Shown piece by piece: positions 17,737 through 25,551 of a DNA stretch of 64,000 nt. The notes under the pieces are model-generated. The model made no database searches, was not told where the DNA came from, and saw nothing but the letters and a program-made list of their open reading frames with translations. The stretch comes from Povalibacter uvarum (GTDB lineage Bacteria; Pseudomonadota; Gammaproteobacteria; Steroidobacterales; Steroidobacteraceae): positions 496,001 to 560,000 of the forward strand of contig NZ_JACHHZ010000006.1 of assembly GCF_014202975.1 (NCBI RefSeq), read 5' to 3'. How positions within the stretch are numbered: position 1 is the first letter of the stretch; each line of letters begins with the position of its first letter. A program made the translations under genes and the position numbers.

Positions 17737-18318
17737 ATGGAAGCGCAAGAAATAATCGACGCCTTCAGGCGCCAAGTCGCACAGCTTGAAGCGAAAGGCA
17801 TGACGCAGGTGCAGGTGGTGGCACTGGCGGCTTACCTCGACGCACTTCAGAAGGACGCAGCCAATTCCAACGAGCATCGCAAACGAGAACACGAAGGGCT
17901 GCTGGCGCAGTACGCCGCTGCGAACGAACAGAGTATCGAGATGTTTCGAGCGGTGCTCGAAACCGGCAAGACTGGGCTGCAAACGCTGCTAGTGATCAAC
18001 GGGGGAGCCGTAATTGCCTTAATGGGCGTCATGAGCAATCTCGCAACTAGGTCCGGTGGCGATCTGCTTGCACGGTACCTCGCTCTGCCACTCCTGCAGT
18101 TCGGCATCGGTGTGCTTTGCGGGGCAGTTGGCTTTGCATTTCGCTACTTCAGCCAGGCGTGTTATGCGGCGGCTGATGAGGGTGAAAAGAATCGTTACAC
18201 CACCTGGGGTGACTGGCTGCGCTACACAGCAATCGCCGTTGGCATTTCTGGTTACGTTCTTTTTGGGTTCGCGTTGGTGAATGCATATCACGGCGTTCTC
18301 TGGTCCTTCACGCGGTGA
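17737..18318 (+). CDS. Island membrane protein with helical N-terminus and three TM segments
   Basis: 193 residues from the ATG at 17737, which has AGGTG 9 bases upstream; a GTG at 17725 is an alternative. The first ~75 residues are charged and predicted helical (EIIDAFRRQVAQLEAKG, then EHRKREHEGLLAQYAAANEQ). Hydrophobic stretches follow: GLQTLLVINGGAVIALMGVM (about 90-110), LALPLLQFGIGVLCGAVGFA (about 125-147) and YTAIAVGISGYVLFGFALV (about 170-188). The LLVINGGAVIALMG segment resembles one found in uncharacterised membrane proteins of bacterial mobile elements. The function is unknown. It lies 24 bp ahead of the next gene, so the two form an operon. Confidence 0.75.
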   Translation: MEAQEIIDAFRRQVAQLEAKGMTQVQVVALAAYLDALQKDAANSNEHRKREHEGLLAQYAAANEQSIEMFRAVLETGKTGLQTLLVINGGAVIALMGVMSNLATRSGGDLLARYLALPLLQFGIGVLCGAVGFAFRYFSQACYAAADEGEKNRYTTWGDWLRYTAIAVGISGYVLFGFALVNAYHGVLWSFTR

Positions 18319-18342
18319 TAGCTAGTTACTGAAAGGCACGCA

Positions 18343-19113
18343 ATGCGCGACCCTCACGTCGAAGCCATTCATTACAAGGTCGGATCTGCGGAAACGATCT
18401 CGTACAACAATCCAAGGCCGATTAACTTCTCCAATCACCTCGGAGAGTTCACGCTGTCGGATGGCTATCTTCGAGTGATTCCAGTGGAACACTTCGCCAG
18501 CGCGAACGAGGCGCGCGCGGCGATTGATCCATTTCTTAGCGCGTGGGAGATCAGCACCGATCTCAACTCGAACTTCGGAATGGTTCGCTTCGAATTCGAG
18601 CGCGTTGAAGTCGTGGACCGCGCGCCACCTGAGCCGGGTGGTTCTATTGTTTGTAGCCTCGAAGGGGCGTCGATGGTGATGATCGGCAGCAGCGCAGTTG
18701 TACGCCTCACATGCAGCGAATACCCAAACCCGCCCACAGCCTTCAGCGCCACGACAGACGTAACGGCTGCCTACCGAAGGTGGTTGCGGTACCGGGCTGG
18801 AAACGAACCGCTTCAGTCCATGGCTTACTTCGTTCTGACACTGCTTCAGACCGCCGCTGGTGGGAGAGCACTCGCTTCGCAGATATTTCAGATCGAACGC
18901 AAGATCCTAGACACGATGGGTCACCTGAGTTCGACGAAGGGGGATGAGGCGACCGCAAGGAAAGCGAACAACCCGGGGCAATTCCAGGATCTGTCTCCCG
19001 CTGAGAAGCAATGGCTGGAGGAAGCGGTACGGCGTGTTATCCGAAAGCTCGGAGAGCACGCTGCCGGCTCACCGGGGACACTCATCACGATGGCGGACCT
19101 TCCGCAGATTTAA
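18343..19113 (+). CDS. Island protein of unknown function
   Basis: 256 residues; GAAAGG lies 8 bases before the ATG. There is no signal peptide or membrane helix. The first ~140 residues look like a beta-rich domain (FTLSDGYLRVIPVEHF, MVRFEFERVEV, SIVCSLEGASMVMI). The rest is helical, with the conserved-looking stretch YRRWLRYRAGNEPLQSMAYF followed by LLQTAAGGRALASQIFQI and a charged C-terminus ending in LITMADLPQI. No catalytic motif is recognised. It is translated from the same operon as the membrane protein and converges on the PIN-like gene. It could be a sensor or partner of the membrane protein. Confidence 0.75.
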   Translation: MRDPHVEAIHYKVGSAETISYNNPRPINFSNHLGEFTLSDGYLRVIPVEHFASANEARAAIDPFLSAWEISTDLNSNFGMVRFEFERVEVVDRAPPEPGGSIVCSLEGASMVMIGSSAVVRLTCSEYPNPPTAFSATTDVTAAYRRWLRYRAGNEPLQSMAYFVLTLLQTAAGGRALASQIFQIERKILDTMGHLSSTKGDEATARKANNPGQFQDLSPAEKQWLEEAVRRVIRKLGEHAAGSPGTLITMADLPQI

Positions 19114-19151
19114 GGGACCGCGTGCGAAGTTCAGATCGCACGGACGCCGGT

Positions 19152-20297
19152 TCACTTCCTGTGGCGACGGTGCTCCTGAAGCGCCTTCTGCATCGCCTCG
19201 AAGCGTGGCCGGAACTCCTCGTACAAAGCCTTCCGCTCTTCGTCGGTCATCTTCGGCTTAGTATTTCTCTTCGGAGGTCCGAAATTTTTCTGCCAGACCG
19301 TCGCCGCGTGGGAGTCGATTGACGGCGGCGGCTGCGATCCGTAATCGTGACGGTGACACACGCGTTCCTCTTCGGACAGGGATTGCCACCATTCAGCCAA
19401 TCGCGCCATATCTGCCTTCAGCACATCGGCCGGTACGACTTCCTGTTTGAGTCGCAGCATTTCGGAAGCGACATCCAGCTGCAATTGATCACCGGTGGAG
19501 AAGGCGTGGCAAAAGGGCAGATATCGCAAGTACTCGAGGTCAATCCAGTTCGTCTTTCGCGTTGTGATCGCGCCGACCTGCAGGCCGATGTAGAAGGTCA
19601 TGCTGACCCGCAAGAAGTGATGAGCGTACGGCGCGAACTGTTGTAGCGTGCCTACTCGTTCCCGATCCCAGCGCAACATGATTGCGGCTCGGAGCCGCGC
19701 GGGCACCTTCGCTTCCAAACTCGCGAGCGAGACGAACAACCGCTGATACGTCGGCTGCGCGAGCATCGTATCGACGAACTGCACCACGTCGCGAATCGAT
19801 TTCAGACCCGAGAGATTCGGGTGAAGTTTCCGCAGTTGCTTCTGAAAAGCTTCCATATCGAGCGACTTGATCGACTCTCGATAGTGCAGCGACTGAGCCC
19901 GCTCATCGTCTGTGAACCGCCGGACGTGCCATCGGAGAACTGCGTCGAGTTCCGGGGGATGGTCGAAAACGATACCGTACCCCCCGGTCGGATCCGGGAC
20001 ACGAATGCCACCGGGCATGGGAATGCGACCTTCCATTGGGACCGGATGACCCATCAGGCTGGCCAAGGCGCAGTCACGCGCATCCGAGCACACCCTCGGA
20101 TGAGCCACATGCAGGTTGCGCGAAAGTGTCGCGACCACGCCGTCCGCGCGCTCGGCCTCATACTTCGACAGATCCCCCAGCAACTCGAAGAAGAGCACCG
20201 GCGGAGCAACGACCATATAGTGCATGCCAACCCGACTCAGCTCCGCGTGACTGAGACGGTGTAAAGAAGACTTGTCGAGGAGCAGGATCGGTCCCAT
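19152..20297 (-). CDS. PIN-like domain protein in the tRNA-Arg island
   Basis: 381 residues from the ATG at 20297. The N-terminus ILLLDKSSLHRLSH (Asp8) followed by APPVLFFELLGDLSKYE (Glu38, Asp42) has the order of PIN-fold nucleases. Far downstream come WIDLEYLRYLPFC (Asp253) and HAFSTGDQLQLDVA (Asp270), which look like the third and fourth acidic positions of PIN domains. A long helical insert (about 110-240) separates the halves. The C-terminus is highly charged (DEERKALYEEFRPRFEAMQK ... HRRHRK). A metal-dependent RNase/toxin or defence effector role is inferred from fold-like motifs only. A perfect 17-bp palindrome sits 4 bp upstream of the start. Confidence 0.75.
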   Translation of the reverse strand: MGPILLLDKSSLHRLSHAELSRVGMHYMVVAPPVLFFELLGDLSKYEAERADGVVATLSRNLHVAHPRVCSDARDCALASLMGHPVPMEGRIPMPGGIRVPDPTGGYGIVFDHPPELDAVLRWHVRRFTDDERAQSLHYRESIKSLDMEAFQKQLRKLHPNLSGLKSIRDVVQFVDTMLAQPTYQRLFVSLASLEAKVPARLRAAIMLRWDRERVGTLQQFAPYAHHFLRVSMTFYIGLQVGAITTRKTNWIDLEYLRYLPFCHAFSTGDQLQLDVASEMLRLKQEVVPADVLKADMARLAEWWQSLSEEERVCHRHDYGSQPPPSIDSHAATVWQKNFGPPKRNTKPKMTDEERKALYEEFRPRFEAMQKALQEHRRHRK

Positions 20298-20300
20298 CAC

Positions 20301-20317
20301 CGAAGTTTATAACTTCG
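20301..20317. promoter_or_regulatory. Perfect palindrome upstream of the PIN-like gene, possible operator
   Basis: CGAAGTTTATAACTTCG is a 7-bp inverted repeat around TAT, ending four bases before the ATG at 20297. Its position over the leader or promoter suggests an operator or an RNA hairpin that controls translation of the PIN-like protein. No repressor is identified in the island. Confidence 0.5.
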
Positions 20318-20445
20318 ACTAGCGCCGCGCTGAAGGTCGCCTGCCGCGAGCCGCCCACGCAAATGAAAGCGGCCCACGGCAGGACTTCGCTCGGATCTGG
20401 CAGCGGCAGACAACCATGGGACAATCGAGGAAACTATTCTTCTTT

Positions 20446-20491
20446 CTTCGAACCAGAGGGTCGGGAGTTCGAATCTCTCCGGGCGCGCCAT
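20446..20491 (+). repeat. attR: second copy of the tRNA-Arg 3' half
   Basis: Identical over 46 bp to 17551-17596 and not preceded by the 5' half of any tRNA, so it cannot be a gene. It marks the distal end of the island. The DUF6152 gene begins (3' end) 45 bp further on, as expected for ordinary chromosome resuming after the insertion. Confidence 0.92.
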
Positions 20492-20536
20492 TTCAAAGCC
20501 GTGACCGCAAGGCGCCCAGTCCTGAGCGCGTGACGC

Positions 20537-21559
20537 CTAGCGCTCAAGGCACTCGTAGGGCTTCACGGATTCATTGGCTCGTGCCATCCATGACTTGGTG
20601 AGCTCCATCGGCCGCGTGAAGTTCACCGGGTCGGTGACGATCATCGTGTACTGCAAGCGGGATCCGTCGGCCGCGGGGGTGAAGCGTTCGACGATGGACG
20701 TTGCAGGACTCAACGGCGTGCCCTGGTGATCGAAATGGGCCCACGTAATGCCATCGGTGGCGACGACGAGAGTGTCGCCCTCCCAATGCCCGATCGAGCG
20801 CCCGAGCAGACCTTTTTGCAGCGACTCTCGCCGTGTATCGCCCGTATGGATGACCCGGACAGCGTCATAGATCTCCATCTTCAGCAGGATCGTGCCTGCC
20901 TGGCGCACGAATTCGAACGGATACGGATTGTCCATGATCGTAGGCATGCCGACCGGCGAGCAGCCCTGGGTGACGGAGTCGTTCACGGGATCCCACGCGG
21001 CCGCCTTGCGGCGAGCGGCGTCCGTGAGCGGCGGTTGTTCAGGATTCCAGGCCAGGAACTCATCGAACCGTGAACTCCAGACTCGAAAAATCCCCGACCT
21101 GGAGGACTCCAGGTTGCGTTGATCGAACCAGTTCGTCTCTGATCCGAGCGGTGCCGTGGTCCAGCGGGGCACTCCCCCGGGCTCGAATAGAAGCTCCCTC
21201 CCATCGGCCTGCAGCAGATTCAAGCCAAGCAGACGCCCCGGACCCCGTCGCGAGGGATGACCGGCTACCCGCACCTTGTCGCCGACGTGGAGTCCTTGAG
21301 CCGTCGCGTTCGTTCGTCGCATCACGCTCAAGGCGCTGCCTTCGATATCGACGATGACTGGCTGGCCGGTCGCATCGGTGCCCGTCCGCATGCGGATCCG
21401 CACATGCGGATTCCGCCAACTCACTTCGACGAGCGTGCCCTCCATCTCGACGACCTGCTGAAAGTCGTACTCGGTCGGTGCGTGATGCGCTTTCGCGCTC
21501 GCAATGCACATCGCACTGACGACGATGATGAGCGAGTGCCTCACGATGCATCTTGCCAT
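20537..21559 (-). CDS. Exported DUF6152-like protein
   Basis: 340 residues with a signal peptide (SLIIVVSAMCIASAKAHHAP). The N-terminal mature part matches DUF6152: YDFQQVVEMEGTLVEVSWRN PH, RIRMRTGTDATGQPVIVDIE and GLHVGDKVRVAGHPSRRGPG. The remainder (about 130-340) contains DPVNDSVTQGCSPVGMP and VGWEGDTL-like phrases (SIGHWEGDTLVVATDGITW) typical of a companion beta-rich region often annotated hypothetical. It is presumably periplasmic. The function is unknown; such genes are frequent in several copies in environmental gammaproteobacteria. It is a single gene next to the island. Confidence 0.8.
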   Translation of the reverse strand: MARCIVRHSLIIVVSAMCIASAKAHHAPTEYDFQQVVEMEGTLVEVSWRNPHVRIRMRTGTDATGQPVIVDIEGSALSVMRRTNATAQGLHVGDKVRVAGHPSRRGPGRLLGLNLLQADGRELLFEPGGVPRWTTAPLGSETNWFDQRNLESSRSGIFRVWSSRFDEFLAWNPEQPPLTDAARRKAAAWDPVNDSVTQGCSPVGMPTIMDNPYPFEFVRQAGTILLKMEIYDAVRVIHTGDTRRESLQKGLLGRSIGHWEGDTLVVATDGITWAHFDHQGTPLSPATSIVERFTPAADGSRLQYTMIVTDPVNFTRPMELTKSWMARANESVKPYECLER

Positions 21560-21661
21560 GGTGGACCCGGTGCTTCGCCGTTGACGCCGCGATCCTACTC
21601 TATGACACGTGTAGTAGCAACGACCTCACCTGTAGTCCAGTGTACAAGCAGCTGGTGAGAT

Positions 21662-22492
21662 TCAAGGATCTCGATCTGGCGCAGGGTTGACCGTTTCCGC
21701 CTCCTCATGCGTCGGCGGCCACGCCGACGCATCGATCCCGCTGCGATACGCGTGCCATGTCGCATGACCGATGAGCGGCATCAGAATCACGAACCCGACG
21801 AGGAACGTTGCGAAGCCGATCAACACGAGGCACGCGATCAACGCGCCCCACAGCGCCAACGTCAGCTTGTTACGCAACGTCGCATTGATGCTGGTCACGA
21901 CCGCGGTGATGGCATCCGTGCGTCGATCGAGCAGCATCGGAAGCGAGAATGCGGTCGCGGCGAGAACGATGGATGCGAAGAACAGGCCGACCAGCGCTCC
22001 GATGCCGAAGTAGGCGAGCAGGTCGGTCCACGCGTCGATCGCATGATCGGGCTGAAAAATGCTCATGACCGTAGCGGCGCGGGCCCAGACCAGAAGAACG
22101 ACGAGCAGGCAGAGGCCGAGCACGAGTGTATCCGGCAGATGCGACCGACCCTCCTGGAGGCTGTACGAGAGTGTGGGCTTGCGGCCGATCTCGAGCTGGT
22201 AGCTGATGGAATACAGGCCCATCGCAAGGAACGGGCCGATGAAGACGAAGCCCGTCGCGAGGCCGAGATACAAAGCAAGCGTGCCGAAGCGCCAGGTCGC
22301 GTACGCGATCAACGCACTCAGCGCAGTGAGCAGCATTCCGTAGAAAAGACTCGGCAAACCCGCGCGGCGCAAGTCGCTCCATCCCATGCGCAGCCAGTGA
22401 AGCGGCGCAGACGGCGCAAGCACTCGACATGGCGCGGCGAGCGGCAGCAAATCGAGATCGACGCCTGCATTGCCCGGTTGTTGTTCTGGCAT
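21662..22492 (-). CDS. DUF2189 family integral membrane protein
   Basis: About 276 residues from the ATG at 22492, preceded by GGGGGTGG. An N-terminal ~35-residue tail is followed by about six hydrophobic helices, among them SLFYGMLLTALSALIAYATW, TLVLGLCLLVVLLVWARAA, IVLAATAFSLPMLLDRR and LALWGALIACLVLIGFATFL. LRMGWSDLRRAGLPSLFYG and GPFLAMGLYSISYQLEIGRKP are diagnostic of the DUF2189 family, small inner-membrane proteins of unknown role found widely in proteobacteria. The longer frame upstream to 22588 lacks a good start. Confidence 0.85.
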   Translation of the reverse strand: MPEQQPGNAGVDLDLLPLAAPCRVLAPSAPLHWLRMGWSDLRRAGLPSLFYGMLLTALSALIAYATWRFGTLALYLGLATGFVFIGPFLAMGLYSISYQLEIGRKPTLSYSLQEGRSHLPDTLVLGLCLLVVLLVWARAATVMSIFQPDHAIDAWTDLLAYFGIGALVGLFFASIVLAATAFSLPMLLDRRTDAITAVVTSINATLRNKLTLALWGALIACLVLIGFATFLVGFVILMPLIGHATWHAYRSGIDASAWPPTHEEAETVNPAPDRDP

Positions 22493-22638
22493 CGCCCACC
22501 CCCTGAAGTGGTTCGCACTGGCGATGCCATCACAGGGCACTATGGAGAACAAATAGGGAAACCCCGTGAATACTAGGGGGAACCGCATGTCCTCGGCTCA
22601 GCTGGAGACTGTGCGAGTACCTTCTCCAATGCCTGGGC

Positions 22639-22656
22639 CGTGTCAAAGGCATGACA
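22639..22656. promoter_or_regulatory. Inverted repeat GTGTCA-N6-TGACAC in the DUF2189 upstream gap
   Basis: A perfect 6+6 inverted repeat around AAGGCA lies in the 323-bp divergent gap between the DUF2189 gene and the small membrane protein gene. It could be an operator for either gene. The rest of the gap shows no other clear signal. Confidence 0.35.
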
Positions 22657-22815
22657 CCTGAATCCACCGCAACGACTCCAGGGAGCAGCACGCCACTCGT
22701 CGTTGTCAACCCCGACGATCGCAAGTGCGTGCGCATTCTCAATAATCGACTGTCAAACGCAGATGCGCGCGCGGATTCGGGATGATGCGCGCCGTCGAAG
22801 TCGAGATGAGTGTTC

Positions 22816-23082
22816 ATGCAGACCCTTCTACGTCCTCTCGTGGCACCGGCTGCCTATTGGCGAACGTTGCTGCTGGTTCCGTCGGTTGGATTGCTCGTCG
22901 ATACGGTCTTTCAGGACCGCCTGGCTGTGCTGCTTTCGACGCTGGCGTGCGCGTTCATCTTCCGCGGTTACGAGCGTCGACGATGGATTCATGCGCCCGC
23001 GGAGTTTCTGAGCGGTGATGTCATCCTGCGGTTGGGGTTGGTGTTCGTGGTGACGAGCGTGGCGCAGCTGACGGGGGCGTGA
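22816..23082 (+). CDS. Small membrane protein of unknown function
   Basis: 88 residues from the ATG at 22816 (MQTLLRPLVAP). There are two hydrophobic segments, TLLLVPSVGLLVDTVF and LAVLLSTLACAFIF, then a basic turn (RGYERRRW) and a third hydrophobic end (VILRLGLVFVVTSVAQLTGA). No family is recognised. It faces the SDR gene across a pair of hairpin repeats that likely end both transcripts. Confidence 0.6.
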   Translation: MQTLLRPLVAPAAYWRTLLLVPSVGLLVDTVFQDRLAVLLSTLACAFIFRGYERRRWIHAPAEFLSGDVILRLGLVFVVTSVAQLTGA

Positions 23083-23087
23083 TGTCA

Positions 23088-23194
23088 CTCGCGCGAAAGC
23101 GTGAGTCCATCCGGATTCGGATAGGATGGATTCCCGCTTTCGCGGCAATGACGGAGTGCTTCGCATGACGTCCGACTGAAGTCGGACCCACAGG
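23088..23194. repeat. Two hairpin repeats in a convergent gap, likely bidirectional terminator
   Basis: An inverted pair of GTCACTCGCGCGAAAGCG and GGATTCCCGCTTTCGCGG units (about 23092-23152) is followed by ACGTCCGACTGAAGTCGGAC (about 23168-23187), a second repeat family. Both lie between the convergent small membrane gene and the SDR gene and leave only a few unexplained bases. Confidence 0.7.
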
Positions 23195-23195
23195 C

Positions 23196-24188
23196 CTAAT
23201 ACCCGCCGATGATCGGCAGGATCTCGCCCGTGATGTAACTCGAGCACTGCGACGAGGCCAGAAACACATACGCCGGTGCAATCTCCTCCGGTTGCGCCGG
23301 ACGTTTCATCGGCGTATCCGAGCCGAACTTGGACACGTCAGCGGCCTTCTTGTCGGCCGGGTTGAGCGGCGTCCACACGGGGCCTGGCGCAATTGCATTC
23401 ACGCGAATACCGCGTTCGATCAACTGGCCCGCCAGCGATCTCGTGAACGCGTGAATGCCGCCCTTGGTGGTCGAGTAGTCCAGAAGGTGCTTGCTCCCTT
23501 CCAGGCCAGTCACTGATCCCGTGTTCAGAATCACGCCGCCCCGCTTCAGGTGCGGCACGGCCGCTTTCGTCATGTAGAAGTAGCCGTAGAGATTGGTCTT
23601 GAGCGTTTCGTCGAAATGCTCCTCGGTGATGTCTTCGATGGACTTCGCGTGCAACTGAAACGCCGCGTTGTTCACGAGAATGTCCAGCTGACCGAACTCG
23701 TCGACGACCTGTTCGATGGCCTTGGCACAGAACGCCTTCGCGGTCACATCGCCCGCGATCAGCAGGCACCGGCGCCCTTCTTCCTCCACGGCACGCTGCG
23801 TTTCCTTTGCGTCGCCGTGTTCTTCCAGATACACGATCGCGACGTCGGCCCCTTCCCGCGCGAACAACGTCGCGACTGCGCGGCCGATGCCGGAGTCTCC
23901 ACCGGTGATCAGCGCGACTTTATCGAGGAGCTTCTCCGAACCTTTGTAGAAGGGCGCGTCGTACATCGGTGCCGGCTCGAGTTGCGCCTCGCTGCCAGGT
24001 TTCGCGATGTGCTGTTTGGGAAAAGGCGGGACTGGATATCGACGCGCGCCTGTTTGCGGCGCCGAGCCGGATTGCTTCGCCTGCGCCTTTTGATCCTTCC
24101 TGTCGATCCCACGCTGGAGCTTGCGATGCACCGAAGCCGTCGAGGATGGTCTTTGCCCCTCACGCCGCCGAGCCGCAGTTCGCGCCAT
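23196..24188 (-). CDS. Short-chain dehydrogenase/reductase, YghA/general-stress type
   Basis: 330 residues from the ATG at 24188, which has a good GGAGAGGATC ribosome site. A basic, disordered N-terminus of ~75 residues precedes PMYDAPFYKGSEKLLDKVAL. A Rossmann fold follows with TGGDSGIGRAVA (cofactor), LDILVNNAAFQ and the YSTTKGG active site (Tyr-x3-Lys), with GSVTG supplying the Ser, and APGPVWTPLNP. The PFPKQ and MYDAP...KGS segments are typical of the YghA / B. subtilis YhdF-YhxC stress-induced subfamily, which probably uses NADP(H) with aldehydes or sugars. It ends the minus-strand unit next to a terminator-like repeat pair. Confidence 0.92.
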   Translation of the reverse strand: MARTAARRREGQRPSSTASVHRKLQRGIDRKDQKAQAKQSGSAPQTGARRYPVPPFPKQHIAKPGSEAQLEPAPMYDAPFYKGSEKLLDKVALITGGDSGIGRAVATLFAREGADVAIVYLEEHGDAKETQRAVEEEGRRCLLIAGDVTAKAFCAKAIEQVVDEFGQLDILVNNAAFQLHAKSIEDITEEHFDETLKTNLYGYFYMTKAAVPHLKRGGVILNTGSVTGLEGSKHLLDYSTTKGGIHAFTRSLAGQLIERGIRVNAIAPGPVWTPLNPADKKAADVSKFGSDTPMKRPAQPEEIAPAYVFLASSQCSSYITGEILPIIGGY

Positions 24189-24317
24189 GCGTTGATCCTC
24201 TCCGCAGATGTATCGCCAGAAGGGAAAGATCACCCATACGCAATTGTTCCTGCGTCGCCCACGAACTTTCGACAGCGATGGGCGTTGTCACAGCACATCA
24301 CGTCGTGAGGATCCGTC

Positions 24318-24476
24318 ATGTCGCTGGGCACCATTCTTCTCATCGTTCTCATCCTGCTGCTCGTAGGCGCATTGCCGTCGTGGCCTTACAGCACCGGGTG
24401 GGGCTACGGTCCCAGCGGCCTGCTGGGTCTCGTGGTCGTCGTGCTCATCGTTCTCCTGCTGATGGGGCGACTATGA
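24318..24476 (+). CDS. DUF3309 family small membrane protein
   Basis: 52 residues: MSLGTILLIVLILLLVGALP, a WPYSTGWGYGPSG turn and a second hydrophobic helix LLGLVVVVLIVLLLMGRL. This is the full-length signature of DUF3309 proteins, a two-helix hydrophobic miniprotein of unknown role often associated with stress regulons. AGGA lies 8 bases before the ATG. It is divergent from the SDR gene. Confidence 0.88.
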   Translation: MSLGTILLIVLILLLVGALPSWPYSTGWGYGPSGLLGLVVVVLIVLLLMGRL

Positions 24477-24516
24477 GAGCGGGCAGCAGCGCGACGCGCG
24501 CAATCGACGATGAGTT

Positions 24517-24590
24517 TTCCGTCACTCCCGCGCAGGCGGGAGTCCATCCTGATGCAGATTCAGATGGGCTCCCGCTTGCGCGGGAATGAC
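24517..24590. repeat. Inverted pair of GTCACTCCCGC repeats between convergent genes
   Basis: GTCACTCCCGCGCAGGCGGGAG and TCCCGCTTGCGCGGGAATGAC face each other around a GATGCAGATTCAGATG spacer. They lie between the convergent DUF3309 and hemerythrin genes, so they probably serve as a terminator. A TAGC-type short repeat follows at about 24607-24640. Confidence 0.75.
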
Positions 24591-24652
24591 TCGATACTGA
24601 CTACACCCTCTGGCTTGCCAGCTGATAGCTAGCTGGCCAGCCCGCTTCCGAA

Positions 24653-25189
24653 TCATGCATTCGCGTGCGTTCCCCGCTGCGTCCGCTTTCTGCCGTTCGC
24701 CGATGACTCGCCCATCAGCTCCGCCTTACGGGCTGCGAGTTGTTCACCGAGTTCCTTCAGATCCATCTTGGCCTTCTTCGCTTCGGCGAACATGCCGCCG
24801 GGCTGCTCCTCTTCCTTGACGTGATGTTTGATCATTTCGGAGAGGACCTTCACCTTGGCATCGAAGAATTCTTCGTCCGGACCGGAGGCTTCGATCTGTT
24901 CGATCAGGCGCTTTGCGCCATCGTGTTCGACGATCGCCTCGTGATGAAGCTCCGTATCCTCGGTGGCTTCGAAGAACGCGGGATAGAGGATCTCCTCTTC
25001 GATCTGCGTATGGACCCGCAAGGCCAGGCAGATCTGAGCAGCGAGCTGCGTCTTGCGCGAGTCGGCGCGCGCCTTTTCGAACTCGCCGAACCATTTCTCG
25101 ACCTGACGGTGATCAGCCTTCAGGAGGCTGATTGCATCTTTGCGCGCAGTGCGGGTCGAGGCGCGACGCGCGGTGCTGGAACGTGGCAT
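24653..25189 (-). CDS. Hemerythrin-domain protein
   Basis: 178 residues. A basic N-terminal tail precedes a four-helix HHE cation-binding domain. Likely di-iron ligands are His27 (LLKADHRQVEKWF), His60 and Glu64 (RVHTQIEEEILYPAF), His89 (IVEHDGAK) and His122/123 with Glu127 (MIKHHVKEEE). The C-terminal ~40 residues are Lys/Ala-rich. This type is usually soluble and is linked to oxygen, NO or oxidative-stress sensing; no partner domain or operon neighbour shows its role here. Confidence 0.92.
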   Translation of the reverse strand: MPRSSTARRASTRTARKDAISLLKADHRQVEKWFGEFEKARADSRKTQLAAQICLALRVHTQIEEEILYPAFFEATEDTELHHEAIVEHDGAKRLIEQIEASGPDEEFFDAKVKVLSEMIKHHVKEEEQPGGMFAEAKKAKMDLKELGEQLAARKAELMGESSANGRKRTQRGTHANA

Positions 25190-25268
25190 GAAACTTCTCC
25201 TTGCGTTGGCTATCGAGAAGAGAGACGAGAAGGCAACGCGCGCGATCGGAGACAGTTCCTAAGGAGAA

Positions 25269-25296
25269 GCGGTTAGCGGTTGGCGGTTAGTGGTTA
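25269..25296. repeat. GCGGTTR heptamer array in a 360-bp divergent gap
   Basis: Four consecutive 7-mers (GCGGTTA, GCGGTTG, GCGGTTA, GTGGTTA) form an unpaired array in the gap between the hemerythrin gene and the Ser/Thr kinase gene. The rest of that gap (25297-25551) holds no convincing gene; a TACACT -10-like box at 25511 may serve the kinase. Confidence 0.75.
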
Positions 25297-25551
25297 GTTA
25301 GGAAAGGAGTCGAGGCGAGTTTGGGCGCTCTGGGACGGCGCACTCGTCGCAAGCGAACGGCAGGAAGAACTGGCCGTTCGTGCGCACACCGTTCATGACA
25401 TGACTGAGTCGCGAGAGATGTAAGCAATCCGCTCTCGTGGTCGTCCGTTCGGGTGCGTTGGACCCGCGGATCGCGGCTGTTCCGATGGCTCCCATTCGGT
25501 AAAAACCGTCTACACTCGGCGTCCCTCCGAGAACAGCAGGATGCTGTGCCA

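Larger units (their letters stand above)
17551..20491. mobile_element. Small genomic island integrated in tRNA-Arg(TCG), no integrase
   Basis: A 2.9-kb segment bounded by perfect 46-bp direct repeats of the tRNA-Arg 3' half. It holds only three genes: a membrane protein and an unknown protein on the plus strand, and a PIN-like protein on the minus strand. Their base composition is visibly less GC-rich than the flanking genes. No integrase, excisionase, transposase or phage gene is present. The segment is therefore either a decayed remnant of a larger element or a cargo-only element moved by a recombinase encoded elsewhere. Small tRNA-bound cassettes of this kind often carry anti-phage or addiction genes. 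Confidence 0.85.

Noticed and set aside
20446-20491. A second tRNA gene at the island end
   Set aside because: Only the anticodon-loop to CCA half is present; there is no acceptor 5' strand or D-arm, so it is an attachment repeat.
22651-22785. Possible 44-residue gene beginning MTPESTATTP
   Set aside because: No ribosome site, start inside an inverted repeat, no homology recognised; could be real but is not supported.
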